Shown here: positions 25,384 to 34,266 of the stretch, piece after piece | How positions within the stretch are numbered: position 1 is the first letter of the stretch | Layout of the letters: every line of letters begins with the position of its first letter | Assembly (NCBI RefSeq): GCF_027257155.1 | Contig: NZ_JAPWDU010000001.1 | Coordinates: 186,001-250,000, forward strand | DNA: 64,000 nt | Source of the DNA: Cerasicoccus sp. TK19100 | GTDB lineage: Bacteria > Verrucomicrobiota > Verrucomicrobiia > Opitutales > Cerasicoccaceae | Direction of reading: 5' to 3' | Position numbers and translations under genes: made by a program | Notes under the pieces: model-generated | What the model was told of the DNA's origin: nothing | The model's database searches: none | What the model saw: only the letters and a program-made list of their open reading frames with translations

Positions 25384-25885
25384 ATGATAAATTTTGTAGA
25401 TTCTACGCACGGTGTTGCGGCCCGATCCGCTGAGTTTGAGGAACGCGATATTCGACTGATGGATGACGCAGGCATTGTCTGGATCTGGTATGGAGACTTC
25501 AATTTTGACCCGGTGGCTTTTGCTAAAGGTCGCTTCCTGCCTGAAGCCGTTCATACGACCTTTAAGCGATTGCATGAACTGCATGCCTGGGTCTTGAATT
25601 TTATTGCCACTAAGCCAGGCCCCCGGGAAATGGCTCAGACGGATCTAGTGCCGGGGAGTGACGGAAATTTCCAGGCAAGACGAACATAGGGAATAGATGC
25701 AGGCAGATTATATTCTAGAATCTATTACCGTTATCTTGAGCAAGCCATATGTTCAGGATGCTATTTATTGCAATTGGCGAGATGCTAAGAATTGCTGGCA
25801 ATGCAAAGATGAAGATTGTCCGATTGAGATCGCCTTGGGGCTTCTGAATAACAATAGCGATCCTAAGAAGGCACTCTGGAGGTGA
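25384..25885 (+). pseudogene. Decayed glycoside hydrolase (N- and C-terminal pieces only)
   Basis: Two short frames appear. 25384-25689 (101 residues) has FEERDIRLMDDAGIVWIW...FNFD, like the first strand and helix of a barrel glycosidase. 25697-25885 (62 residues) has VQDAIYCNWRDAKNC and ALGLLNNNSDPKKAL, like the very end of one. The middle, with the catalytic residues, is missing and the frames differ. I read this as an internally deleted gene. The family is not known. Nothing was seen in the gap 25180-25383. Confidence 0.45.
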
Positions 25886-25983
25886 CTGGGGCTATGGTTT
25901 ATCGAACAGCTAATATCTTGTAGTAATTCCTAGATAATTATAATCTTTTAAAACTTATTAATTCAAAACTTTTCTTTAACTTT

Positions 25984-28203
25984 ATGTCTGACATTAATCT
26001 ACATCGCTTGACTCTCTTTTGCAGCATGATCTGTTGCCTGATTGGCTTCAACCAGCTTTCGGCAGAACAGCAGCCTACTACTTCTAATATTCAAAAAGTC
26101 TTGTTTGAGGAAGATTTTCAAGGCGGTGGTGCGAGTGGGGATTGGCCTAGTAAAGACGAAATTTCGCTGGTTTATGAAGACGGCAATCGCTTTCTTCGCT
26201 TAAAGAGCATTGTGCCGGGGAAAATGGTGATGGCTTATAAGGAGATTGCGATTGAACCTGGCGTGGAAGCTATTCGATTTACTTGGAATGAGCGAGTGGA
26301 TGGCCTTGTTAAAGGTGAGAAATCTTGGTTTGATGCGCGTATCATGATGGAATTCATGGACGCTGATCGCGGTAAACTTTCGATCAAGCCACCCAATCCA
26401 AGAAATTCTAAGGATACCGGAGGATGGGTTGAGAATTCGCTAGAATTCAATGTTCCAGCTGGTGCTCATGTTATAAAGTTCATGCCAGCTCTTTTTAACG
26501 TGAAGGCCGGCACATACGATATAGACAACATTTCCTTTCAGCAGATTCCCAAAATCCCCAAAGAAGAAGATCCTGCTTATCAAAAGAGGCAAAAAGCGTT
26601 GGAGGAAGTTCGCCAACGCCGCGAAAAAGCTGGAAAGACCTTGGAAGAACACGGTTCGCTTATCGTTAATGGAGATTTTCAAACCGACAGCAATAGCGAC
26701 GGGAAGCCTGATCATTGGGGAAAAGCTAAGGGAGGAATTAGCTACCCAACGGAAGGCGAAAACACTTTCATGCGGATCGAATCCGATAAGCCAGGCGAAA
26801 TGGTGATGTATTACACCAAAATAGATATACCAGAGGGGGTTGAGGCGCTTGAGCTTAGCTGGGATTGGCGAACGAGCAATCTCAAGCCTGGATTACAGGC
26901 CTGGCATGATGCGCGGATTATGATGAAGCTGTTGGATAGCTCCGGCAAGAAAACTGATACACAGCCCTCGGCACCTTACACTCGAAAAAATCGTGAGGAG
27001 TGGCGCTCTTATTCACGACAGTTTCTAGTGACAGAAGATGCGCTGACTCTTGAGTTCATGCCCACTCTGTTTGAGGTCGAGCGCGGAACTATGGATTTAG
27101 ACAACATACAATTGAAACCAATCGAGGCAGGTGTATTAAAGGAAAAAATTGCTGAAAAGAAAGCTCAGAAGGAGCGAATGCATGTTGATGCAGAGTTGGC
27201 GAATAAAGACAACTGGCCTTCTGAATTGCACGTATCTGGCAACCGGTTGGTTGACAGTGAAGGTAACGATGTATGGCTTCAAGGCGTTAATGTCGCCAGT
27301 TTGGAATGGAATCAATATGGTGAAAACGTATTAAAATCAACCCAGGTCGCCATCGAAGAATGGGGCGCTAACGTAATACGTCTGCCGGTCAAGGAAAGTT
27401 ACTGGTTTGGTCCCCAGGGAGAGCAATACAAAGAGCTCATTAACGACGTAATTACTTTTGCAGCCAATCGGGGCGCTTACGTAGTTCTCGATCTACATCG
27501 ATACCGTGCGCCCAAGCCAGAATACGTGCTGTTTTGGCAAGATGCTGCGACGATATATAAGAACCATCCCGCCGTTATCTTTGACTTGCTGAATGAGCCT
27601 CACAGCACTTCTTGGGAAGTCTGGCGAAATGGTGGCGATATTGGTAAGAAAACAAAACAAGCTGACGAAGACGCTTTCCTGACCGAGCAAGAAAAAGAGA
27701 AAAATGCCAAAGCTTTTGAATCAGTTGGCATGCAGGGCTTGGTGGATGCAGTGCGCGGCGTCGGTGCAAACAATGTCGTCGTAGTAGGAGGTTTGGATTG
27801 GGCTTATGACCTTTCCGGAGTGCTAAACGGATTTGCGATTGATGATACTCCTGAAGGCAATGGTATTATGTACTCTACGCATGTTTATCCGTGGAAGAAA
27901 GGCTGGCAAAGAAAGTTCCTCGAAGTGGCTGAGAAGTATCCGATATTAGTTGGCGAGGTGGGTGCCGATGTGAACAAAATGAATTGGATGCCCCACGATG
28001 CGCAGGAGGATGCTGAAACATGGGTGCCGGACATGATCGGGCTCATTCAGAAATACAAACTGAACTGGACGGCGTGGTGCTTCCACCCAAAAGCGAGCCC
28101 ACGCATGCTGCTTGATTGGGACTACACCCCAACGCCATTCTGGGGTGAGCCCGTTAAGGAAGCATTCGAAGGCAAGCAGTTCAGTGTCGATAAGCTGCGT
28201 TAG
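25984..28203 (+). CDS. Secreted GH5 glycoside hydrolase with two N-terminal CBM-like domains
   Basis: 739 residues; signal peptide about 1-27 (ending LSA). Two related CBM4/9-like beta-sandwiches follow (about 38-195 and 224-385); both contain a W-x-DARIMM strand and an LEFMP or IKFMP strand with LFEVERGTMDLDN-like ends. Charged helical linkers (about 197-222 and 386-405) separate them. The GH5 barrel (about 405-739) has ILDLHRY-like VLDLHRY, LLNEPH (E538 acid/base) and LVGEVGAD (E658 nucleophile). Its catalytic part is closely related to that of the minus-strand gene at 29088, so they are local duplicates. The exact glycan is uncertain; a beta-1,4-glycan is likely. Confidence 0.86.
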   Translation: MSDINLHRLTLFCSMICCLIGFNQLSAEQQPTTSNIQKVLFEEDFQGGGASGDWPSKDEISLVYEDGNRFLRLKSIVPGKMVMAYKEIAIEPGVEAIRFTWNERVDGLVKGEKSWFDARIMMEFMDADRGKLSIKPPNPRNSKDTGGWVENSLEFNVPAGAHVIKFMPALFNVKAGTYDIDNISFQQIPKIPKEEDPAYQKRQKALEEVRQRREKAGKTLEEHGSLIVNGDFQTDSNSDGKPDHWGKAKGGISYPTEGENTFMRIESDKPGEMVMYYTKIDIPEGVEALELSWDWRTSNLKPGLQAWHDARIMMKLLDSSGKKTDTQPSAPYTRKNREEWRSYSRQFLVTEDALTLEFMPTLFEVERGTMDLDNIQLKPIEAGVLKEKIAEKKAQKERMHVDAELANKDNWPSELHVSGNRLVDSEGNDVWLQGVNVASLEWNQYGENVLKSTQVAIEEWGANVIRLPVKESYWFGPQGEQYKELINDVITFAANRGAYVVLDLHRYRAPKPEYVLFWQDAATIYKNHPAVIFDLLNEPHSTSWEVWRNGGDIGKKTKQADEDAFLTEQEKEKNAKAFESVGMQGLVDAVRGVGANNVVVVGGLDWAYDLSGVLNGFAIDDTPEGNGIMYSTHVYPWKKGWQRKFLEVAEKYPILVGEVGADVNKMNWMPHDAQEDAETWVPDMIGLIQKYKLNWTAWCFHPKASPRMLLDWDYTPTPFWGEPVKEAFEGKQFSVDKLR

Positions 28204-28220
28204 ATAGTGAGAGCTATCTA
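28201..28220. terminator. Small hairpin between convergent genes
   Basis: TAGATAG (28201-28207) and CTATCTA (28214-28220) form a perfect 7-bp stem with a 6-nt loop that includes the GH5 stop codon. It is AT-rich and has no T tract, so only a weak bidirectional terminator at best. Confidence 0.3.
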
Positions 28221-28234
28221 ACTATTGCTGCATA

Positions 28235-29062
28235 TCAAAGGTATTGTCCCAAAAATGTCAGAACTGTTGCCTCGAGATCCATTTGCTCGGGGTGCAGGTC
28301 ATAAGAGTGCTGACCTTTGGCAATTTCAACATAGGTGTAATTCAACCCCAACTGATTGAGATGTTGAACTAAAAAACGTGAACGCTCTACGGGAATGGTT
28401 TTGTCCAGAGTTCCATGCGTGATAAACATTGGTGCTGTGTTGGAGTCAATCCAAGTCACGGGTGAAGCATCCCGCTCGTTGTTAGCAGTAATCTTGCCCA
28501 TGGCACCAGCGAAAGGAGATACGCGCCGCCCGCGTATGTCGAAGTCCCCATAAAAGTTAAGAATACAAGAAACGGCGTTAGACTGATTAGTATAAAGACC
28601 TTGCTGGTTAAAGGCTGAATGATAAATAGTGCTGCCGACCATCATGGCTAAGTGGCCTCCAGCTGAGCCCCCCATCACGGCTATACGGTCTGGATTCAAA
28701 TTATAGTCCTTGGCATTCAGTCGCAGAAAGCGGACCGAGCTTTTACAATCGTAAAAATTTTGAGGCCATGCCAACCGCGATAACTTCAGGTTTCCGTCCG
28801 CGTCTTTCTCCCCGATATTCAGAAGATAGTTAATTGAGAAAACTGCGTACCCATTGCTGGCTAAATCATTGCCAATACGGACTTCGCGCTCAGCAGCTTT
28901 GTCGGACAGGCGCCACCCGCCGCCGTGGATCAATACTATAGCTGGGTGCGGTCCTGAATATTTCGACGAGGGCAGGTAGGCATCCATTTTTTCTTCCCGG
29001 TCAGATCCGAGGTAGTCGATGTCGCGTATGACGGTAATATCAGGGCAATATTTGTTCTGCAT
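28235..29062 (-). CDS. Alpha/beta-hydrolase carbohydrate esterase (BD-FAE/acetylesterase-like)
   Basis: 275 residues without a clear signal peptide. The oxyanion motif HGGGW (46-50), nucleophile elbow GGSAGGH (S133), acid in HGTLDKTIP (D220) and H252 in KGQHSYD make a complete catalytic triad of the hormone-sensitive-lipase/BD-FAE type. Such enzymes remove acetyl or feruloyl groups from plant polysaccharides. It lies 25 bp downstream of the GH5 gene on the same strand, so they probably form an operon. Cytoplasmic action on imported oligosaccharides is possible. Confidence 0.82.
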   Translation of the reverse strand: MQNKYCPDITVIRDIDYLGSDREEKMDAYLPSSKYSGPHPAIVLIHGGGWRLSDKAAEREVRIGNDLASNGYAVFSINYLLNIGEKDADGNLKLSRLAWPQNFYDCKSSVRFLRLNAKDYNLNPDRIAVMGGSAGGHLAMMVGSTIYHSAFNQQGLYTNQSNAVSCILNFYGDFDIRGRRVSPFAGAMGKITANNERDASPVTWIDSNTAPMFITHGTLDKTIPVERSRFLVQHLNQLGLNYTYVEIAKGQHSYDLHPEQMDLEATVLTFLGQYL

Positions 29063-29087
29063 AAAAGTAGGAATTGGCGTGCTGGAT

Positions 29088-30248
29088 TCAGCGCAGGCGA
29101 GTCAGCTCAAAGGATTCACCAGAAAGGGCGCGTTTAGCGTATGCTCCCCAGTAGGGTGTTGGTGTGTAATCCCAATCGGAAATCATCACTGGGGTTGCCC
29201 AAGCATGAAAAGACCAACCTGTCCAATTGAGTTTGTGTGCTTGTATGACGCCCAGCATATCAGGAACCCATGTATAGGGATCTTCTTGAATATTCGCGGG
29301 TAGCCACTCCATCTTATTTACATCTGCGCCTACTTCTCCGACCAGAATAGGGTAGTGTTTGGCAGCGTCGAGAAAGGCTTCCTGCCAGCCTTTTTTCCAG
29401 TTATAGACGTGGGTTGCATACATGATGCCATTGCCAGTGTCGTCATCGAGTGCGTAGCCATTAAGGATGCCAGATAAATCGTAAGCCCAGCTTAAGCCGC
29501 CGGCTACGATTATATTGCGAGCCCCAGTTTCGCGAACAGTATCAACCAGCTGCTGCATTCCAGGAGATTCAAATCCCTGGTTGGATTTTTTTTCTTCTTC
29601 AGATAAAAACCCTGCTTCGTCGGCTCCATTCTTTTCAGTCGAAACGAAACCGCCATTTCGCCAGACTTCCCACGATATGCTGTGCGGCTCGTTGATAATA
29701 TCAAAGAGAACGGCTGGGTGGTTTTTATATCGTTCCGCTAATTCTGCCCAGAAAGGCAGATGCTCCTGTTTAACGGCACGATAACGATGGTGATCTAAAA
29801 CAACATATGCTCCACGATTGGCAGCAGAGTTGATGACGTTGTCTACCGTCAGTCGGTAGGCTTCTCCGCCATCTGTTTGACCCGCGCTCTTGGTTGTTGG
29901 TTTGCCGTGCCCATACCAGTATTCATCCTTAATCGGTAATCTGATGACGTTTGCGTTCCAATCCTCGATCGCAATGATGGTTGAATGCACGGCCCCATGA
30001 CCTTCAGGCATAATCTCCAGACCTGGAATCGCTACTCCTTGTAACCAAACCTCTTGCCCTTCAGCGTTAACGAGGCGATTACCCTCAACATGTATTTCCG
30101 AGGGCCAGTTCTCTTTATTGACAGCCTCCATCGGTGGATCTGGCGGGTAGTTGCGCGGCTTCGCGTCAACGGTGTGGGCTAGCCCAAGCAAGATAAGCAA
30201 AGATAAATATACAAATCGAAAGCATATGAATTTCTGACGAAAATACAT
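29088..30248 (-). CDS. Secreted GH5 glycoside hydrolase
   Basis: 386 residues from ATG 30248, chosen because it gives a good signal peptide (1-29, ending HTVDA). The frame is open to 30659, but that stretch encodes part of an unrelated protein. The GH5 barrel contains VIRLPIKDEYW, VVLDHHRYR, FDIINEPHS (E187) and ILVGEVGADVNKMEW (E305). It matches the catalytic domain of the 25984-28203 protein over its whole length, including the unusual EVWRNGG and YDLSG-LNG segments, but lacks the CBM-like domains. Followed by the esterase gene. Probably acts on the same backbone as its paralogue. Confidence 0.86.
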   Translation of the reverse strand: MYFRQKFICFRFVYLSLLILLGLAHTVDAKPRNYPPDPPMEAVNKENWPSEIHVEGNRLVNAEGQEVWLQGVAIPGLEIMPEGHGAVHSTIIAIEDWNANVIRLPIKDEYWYGHGKPTTKSAGQTDGGEAYRLTVDNVINSAANRGAYVVLDHHRYRAVKQEHLPFWAELAERYKNHPAVLFDIINEPHSISWEVWRNGGFVSTEKNGADEAGFLSEEEKKSNQGFESPGMQQLVDTVRETGARNIIVAGGLSWAYDLSGILNGYALDDDTGNGIMYATHVYNWKKGWQEAFLDAAKHYPILVGEVGADVNKMEWLPANIQEDPYTWVPDMLGVIQAHKLNWTGWSFHAWATPVMISDWDYTPTPYWGAYAKRALSGESFELTRLR

Positions 30249-30269
30249 TAATGTCGAGAAATGTTTAAG

Positions 30270-30659
30270 TTTATATTTTTCCGCACACCAGTCCAATGGC
30301 GGTTTCATCGCATTCCGGTAATCATCAATTGTCGCATCGACGTCTTCTCTGCTGGTCTCTGGCGTCATCTCAATATCATCTGGGATAGGAGTATCTGCGG
30401 AGGCAGTTACGTGCTGGTATGGGCTAGTAAGGCGTTGCAGTTCCCGATGTGCTAAATTGAGTGCTAGTAGAGGTTTTGCTGTGCTTGGGTTTTGGTGCGC
30501 TTTTACGCTTGCTGAATGCGTCTTAGTTTCAGCAAAAGCTTTAATTTTTACTACCATCCGCACTAAGAACGCCATAATGAGCAGGGTGATAATAGCAGCG
30601 AAGCCTTGGTTGTTACAATTTATTGTTCGGCAACTGTTAGCTTGTGTATATTGGGGCAT
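30270..30659 (-). pseudogene. N-terminal fragment of a Verru_Chthon cassette protein A, in frame with the GH5 gene
   Basis: About 130 residues: a prepilin-like hydrophobic helix in GFAAIITLLIMAFLVRMVV, then ETKTHSASVKAHQNPSTAKPLLALNLAHRELQRL and HVTASAD. This order matches the start of Verru_Chthon cassette protein A (normally more than 1000 residues, pilin-like N-terminus). The rest of the protein is missing, and the frame runs without a stop into the GH5 gene. I treat it as a remnant left by rearrangement. Confidence 0.6.
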
Positions 30660-30875
30660 GGTTGCGTCCTACTTGAGAAGTTAGATTAGACTGTTTTTAG
30701 CTCAGTGGGGGTTTTTGTACTGTCGAAATAATTATTGCTTCATTCTTTCTTCAAGGATACGCGATTGCAATTAGTTGCGCTATCCTAGGCTGATACGGAG
30801 GTTTTATTTTCAATGTCGACAGTTTGATCGACTTTCTGAGTCCAAAATACACCTCATAAAAAAAATCTGGCCGAA

Positions 30876-31253
30876 ATGAATCGTTACGTAACAATGCATG
30901 GCGTGGCGAATAAGGCTGGGGTTGCCCGCTTAATCGTTTGTGCGAGCTTGGGGCTAAACCCTGAATATTTTGAAAAAGCAGCAAGCGGGTCCGGGCTATC
31001 GCAGAATCAATGGGTTACCGCACAAATATCTGCTGCACACCAGCCGAGGTAGATGTGGTAACCAATAATTGGATCGACGATAAGCCAGGGTGGGCTGGCA
31101 TTGATCAGCGCTCGGACCAAGTCGGTTCTGCGGCAATTGATATGCTTATCGGCTTATTGCAGAGAGGAGTGTGGCATTCCTGAAGTTCGCTACACGCACA
31201 TGGTGGCTGGGAGATGGGTGACGGGGGAAAGTCTCAGCGCCAAAGGCGCTTAA
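30876..31253 (+). pseudogene. Decayed LacI-family regulator with internal deletion
   Basis: The start reads MNRYVTMHGVANKAGVARL, like a LacI helix-turn-helix start. Further on, in shifted frames, come GWAGIDQRSDQVGSAAIDML and GIPEVRYTHMVAGRWVTGES, the usual last 60 residues of a LacI effector domain. Most of the effector domain is missing and stops interrupt the rest. No gene was seen in 30660-30875. Confidence 0.5.
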
Positions 31254-31357
31254 GAAATCCCTGAGGTGATCAATTCTGGCATAGCCGCATATCAAACTAT
31301 GTAAAGCAGGAGCCTAGGATGTATGAGAATATTAACGCTACTTGAAACACTAGCCCT

Positions 31358-33193
31358 TTGTTAAATAGCGTGAAGAATCTATATCTTGTTTTCCTTGGTG
31401 CGTTACTCCTCACCTCGGTTCGTGCGGGTGTCATCGCCCATTACTCATTCGACGCCGATTACTCGGATCAATCCGGTTTTTCTCGGCATGGGACGCTCGT
31501 TGATAATGGCGAACTAGGAAACTCAGTTATCGATACAGCGCCCAATAGCAGCGTCTTCGGAGGGGGTTCGCTGTTTCTGAGCAATGATCGTGACTATATT
31601 TCCTTCCCTGAAATAACTCTGGGCACTACCGAAGGATATACGATTGCCTTTTGGGCGCGGAGGAGCGCGACTTCCAAAGCTCTTTGCATCGTTGCTGGAA
31701 ACACGACTAATACCAAAGACTTTATTGGAATTTTCACGGATGGCCGTGGTTTTCGATGGCGCAATTCATCTGGCCAGACCACGGATATCGGTTGGGCACC
31801 GAACGACACAGCTTGGCATCACTATACTATCGTTGTAACGGCTGATGATCTAACACTCTACGTCGATGGGATAGGAGGCCAGCCGGTGAGCATCAGCAAC
31901 ATGCAGCTGTCCATCAATGCGATTGGCGAAGGATACGCTAGCTCTGGTTATGACTTTGACGGCAACCTTGATGAATTTTGGATACTGGATGAGCCACTGA
32001 GCGCATCATCGGTGCAGGCTCTCTATGAGGACAATACAATTGAAGTAGTCTCTGAGCCCGTGGAAGAGATTACGCGCCTGCTGGTCATTCTGCAGGGTGG
32101 TCAGTCTAATGCCGATGGTCGGGCTGGTAAAGGAAGTCTTCCGACAGAGCCAGTTAATCTGCAGATGCCTCAGACCGACGTAGATGTTTTTCATAAGCGG
32201 GAAGGTGAAAGCTACTTAGGCAGCTTGACAGTCCTCCAGCCTGGGCTAAATCGCAAGAGTGATGACTTCGGGCCGGAGATTACGATGGGGCGAAGCTATG
32301 CGGATTTATACAAGAATGATTCCAGTGTCCGTGTCGCTATAATCAAGTATGCGCGTGGAGGAACGCATCTCGCTGGCGATTGGGTTGCAGGCGGAGATGC
32401 TTCAATGTTTGGAGATGGTCCCGAATACCAGGTATTTCAAACAACGGTGGCGGATGGGTTGGCTGCATTGGCCGAGGCGTATCCTTCCGCTAGTATCGAA
32501 GTGCAGGCAATGGTTTGGATGCAGGGAGAGTCGGACGCCAATCGCACTTCTTGGGCTGAGCGTTATGAGGATAATTTACGCACGTTCATTGAGGATGTGC
32601 GCCTAACCTTTGGCCAAAATCTACCATTCATTATCGGTCGTCTTTCTGTCGGGCAGACGGCGCTCAATCACGAAGAGTTAGTCAGAGCGGCGCAGGACGT
32701 CGTGGCGGAAGAAAATCCATGGACAGGAATTATCGACACGGACGATTTAACGCTGCAATCTGATAATATTCACTTTGATGCCGACGGGCAAATGGGCCTT
32801 GGGCGTCGCTTTGCGGAAGCGGTAGCTTACTATGCCTGGATGGTTGACGCCTTTAGCGAACAGGAAATTGTTGACTGTCGGGCGGAGCCGGAGGGTGATT
32901 TTGATGCGGATGGGCAAAGCAACCGCTTTGAGTTTACCGCAGGAAGTGATCCACGGTCGAGCACATCGCGATTTCAGTTCAACATACATCTCGAGAAGAC
33001 GCCAATCGCGGAGATTCGTTTGGAGTTATACGCTATGGCCAATCGAGTATATTCCTTCGAGCAATTTAATGAGTCAGAGAAACGGTGGGAATTGATCTCA
33101 GACATGTTATCCGGAAGCGATGCTTTATTAACATTTATCGCTGACGATTTTGCAGGTAGAGGTTTGTATCGAGCAAAAATCAATTTACCTTAA
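31358..33193 (+). CDS. Secreted LamG plus SASA-type carbohydrate acetylesterase
   Basis: 611 residues with a non-ATG start: TTG at 31358, or GTG at 31370, both giving a signal peptide ending VRA. Residues about 24-228 are a LamG (concanavalin-like) domain with the usual W-H-Y and D-LDEFWIL strands. Residues about 241-505 are an SGNH/SASA hydrolase: GGQSNADG (S250), WMQGESDA, and DNIHFDADG carrying the catalytic Asp-x-x-His. Enzymes of this type (including CE6) de-acetylate xylan or sialic acid. The tail has DFDADGQSNRFEFTAGSDP, a thrombospondin-3-like calcium loop. Likely removes acetyl groups from the block B glycan outside the cell. It ends directly against the convergent AraC gene. Confidence 0.78.
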   Translation: MLNSVKNLYLVFLGALLLTSVRAGVIAHYSFDADYSDQSGFSRHGTLVDNGELGNSVIDTAPNSSVFGGGSLFLSNDRDYISFPEITLGTTEGYTIAFWARRSATSKALCIVAGNTTNTKDFIGIFTDGRGFRWRNSSGQTTDIGWAPNDTAWHHYTIVVTADDLTLYVDGIGGQPVSISNMQLSINAIGEGYASSGYDFDGNLDEFWILDEPLSASSVQALYEDNTIEVVSEPVEEITRLLVILQGGQSNADGRAGKGSLPTEPVNLQMPQTDVDVFHKREGESYLGSLTVLQPGLNRKSDDFGPEITMGRSYADLYKNDSSVRVAIIKYARGGTHLAGDWVAGGDASMFGDGPEYQVFQTTVADGLAALAEAYPSASIEVQAMVWMQGESDANRTSWAERYEDNLRTFIEDVRLTFGQNLPFIIGRLSVGQTALNHEELVRAAQDVVAEENPWTGIIDTDDLTLQSDNIHFDADGQMGLGRRFAEAVAYYAWMVDAFSEQEIVDCRAEPEGDFDADGQSNRFEFTAGSDPRSSTSRFQFNIHLEKTPIAEIRLELYAMANRVYSFEQFNESEKRWELISDMLSGSDALLTFIADDFAGRGLYRAKINLP

Positions 33194-34069
33194 TTAGTCA
33201 CTGTGTTTGTGCCTCTGGCGGAAATGCCGGGGTGACTCGCCGGTGTTGTTTTTGAACCACAGGGAAAAATGGCTTAGATGATTAAATCCAAGTTTATAGC
33301 TGATTTCTTTAATTGGAGTTTTTTGTAGGTGCAGCAACGTTTGTGCGTGCTCCAACTTAATTTTTTCCATGAAATTCGTGGGTGTCATGCCCAGCTCTTT
33401 TTTCCAAAGGCGATCAAGGCGACTAGGACTGAGGCCGTAGCTTGACGCGAATTCAGACCGCGAAAAAGGCTCAATAAATCGGGGATTGTTGACTAATTCG
33501 TAGTAGCCTTGGCGCACGCGCTCATCATGAATGACGGGGGGCTCAAAAGTGGTTCCTGAGGCGGCCAGTCGTTCTAATAGCAAACGGAAAAAGACAATAA
33601 CGAGTTCTTGGAACAGTAAATAAGTTTTTAGATCGCTGGTTGCATGGGTGGGATCAAATTCCTTTTTGATATTCATTTCTTGTATCAATTTTGACCTGCG
33701 AATTCGGTCAACGGCATGCATGATTTCTTCGTTTTTGTGAAATTGCACTAGTTTAGGTCCTTGCCACTGCGCCGCATTATGTAAGCTGTGGATGCAAATG
33801 TGAATTGAGAGAATTTCCGCATCCGGAGAAAACTTGTGATAGCGCTCACCGGGCATTCTAATGAGCCAATCTCCCTCTTTAGCCTGCGATTCAAGCCCCC
33901 CAGCACTAACTTCTACGCTGCCTTTCAACATATACCAAGCCGTCAAGAGCGTACCAAAAAAGTTTCCGTTTTTGCCGATTGGGGCACATTCGTAGAAGCG
34001 AACGATCTCGATGAAGAAGTTATTCCAGGAGTGCCTAAATGAAGGGGTTGTGCTACTCATTGCGCCCAT
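33194..34069 (-). CDS. AraC-family transcriptional regulator (copy 1)
   Basis: 291 residues. An N-terminal cupin-like sensor domain (about 30-150, with a K-GSVEVSAGG and GDWLIRMPGERYHKFSP strand) precedes the C-terminal double HTH (about 190-288): FSRSEFASSYGLSPSRLDRLWKKELG and IKEISYKLGFNHLSHFSLWFKNNTGESPRHFR. It is convergent with the SASA esterase gene and shares no operon. It probably senses a sugar and activates nearby genes; the targets are unknown. Confidence 0.88.
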   Translation of the reverse strand: MGAMSSTTPSFRHSWNNFFIEIVRFYECAPIGKNGNFFGTLLTAWYMLKGSVEVSAGGLESQAKEGDWLIRMPGERYHKFSPDAEILSIHICIHSLHNAAQWQGPKLVQFHKNEEIMHAVDRIRRSKLIQEMNIKKEFDPTHATSDLKTYLLFQELVIVFFRLLLERLAASGTTFEPPVIHDERVRQGYYELVNNPRFIEPFSRSEFASSYGLSPSRLDRLWKKELGMTPTNFMEKIKLEHAQTLLHLQKTPIKEISYKLGFNHLSHFSLWFKNNTGESPRHFRQRHKHSD

Positions 34070-34266
34070 ATTAAATAAGTTTCTATTTCACTTTTCAAAG
34101 TTTTATTCGTCCACGTTTACGAAGGGGAATCGGATAAAAACTCCAGGTGAGTTTTGCTGTGAATATGCCTGCTACACAAATCGAGTGAGAATCTGTTGTA
34201 GTTTTAACAGGCTTCGCCAGTTGCTTCACCAAATACATGTTGTCGGAGTATGCCTGAACAATTCAC

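Noticed and set aside
30751-30984. Minus-strand frame of 77 codons
   Set aside because: No family resemblance; it overlaps the LacI remnant read on the plus strand.
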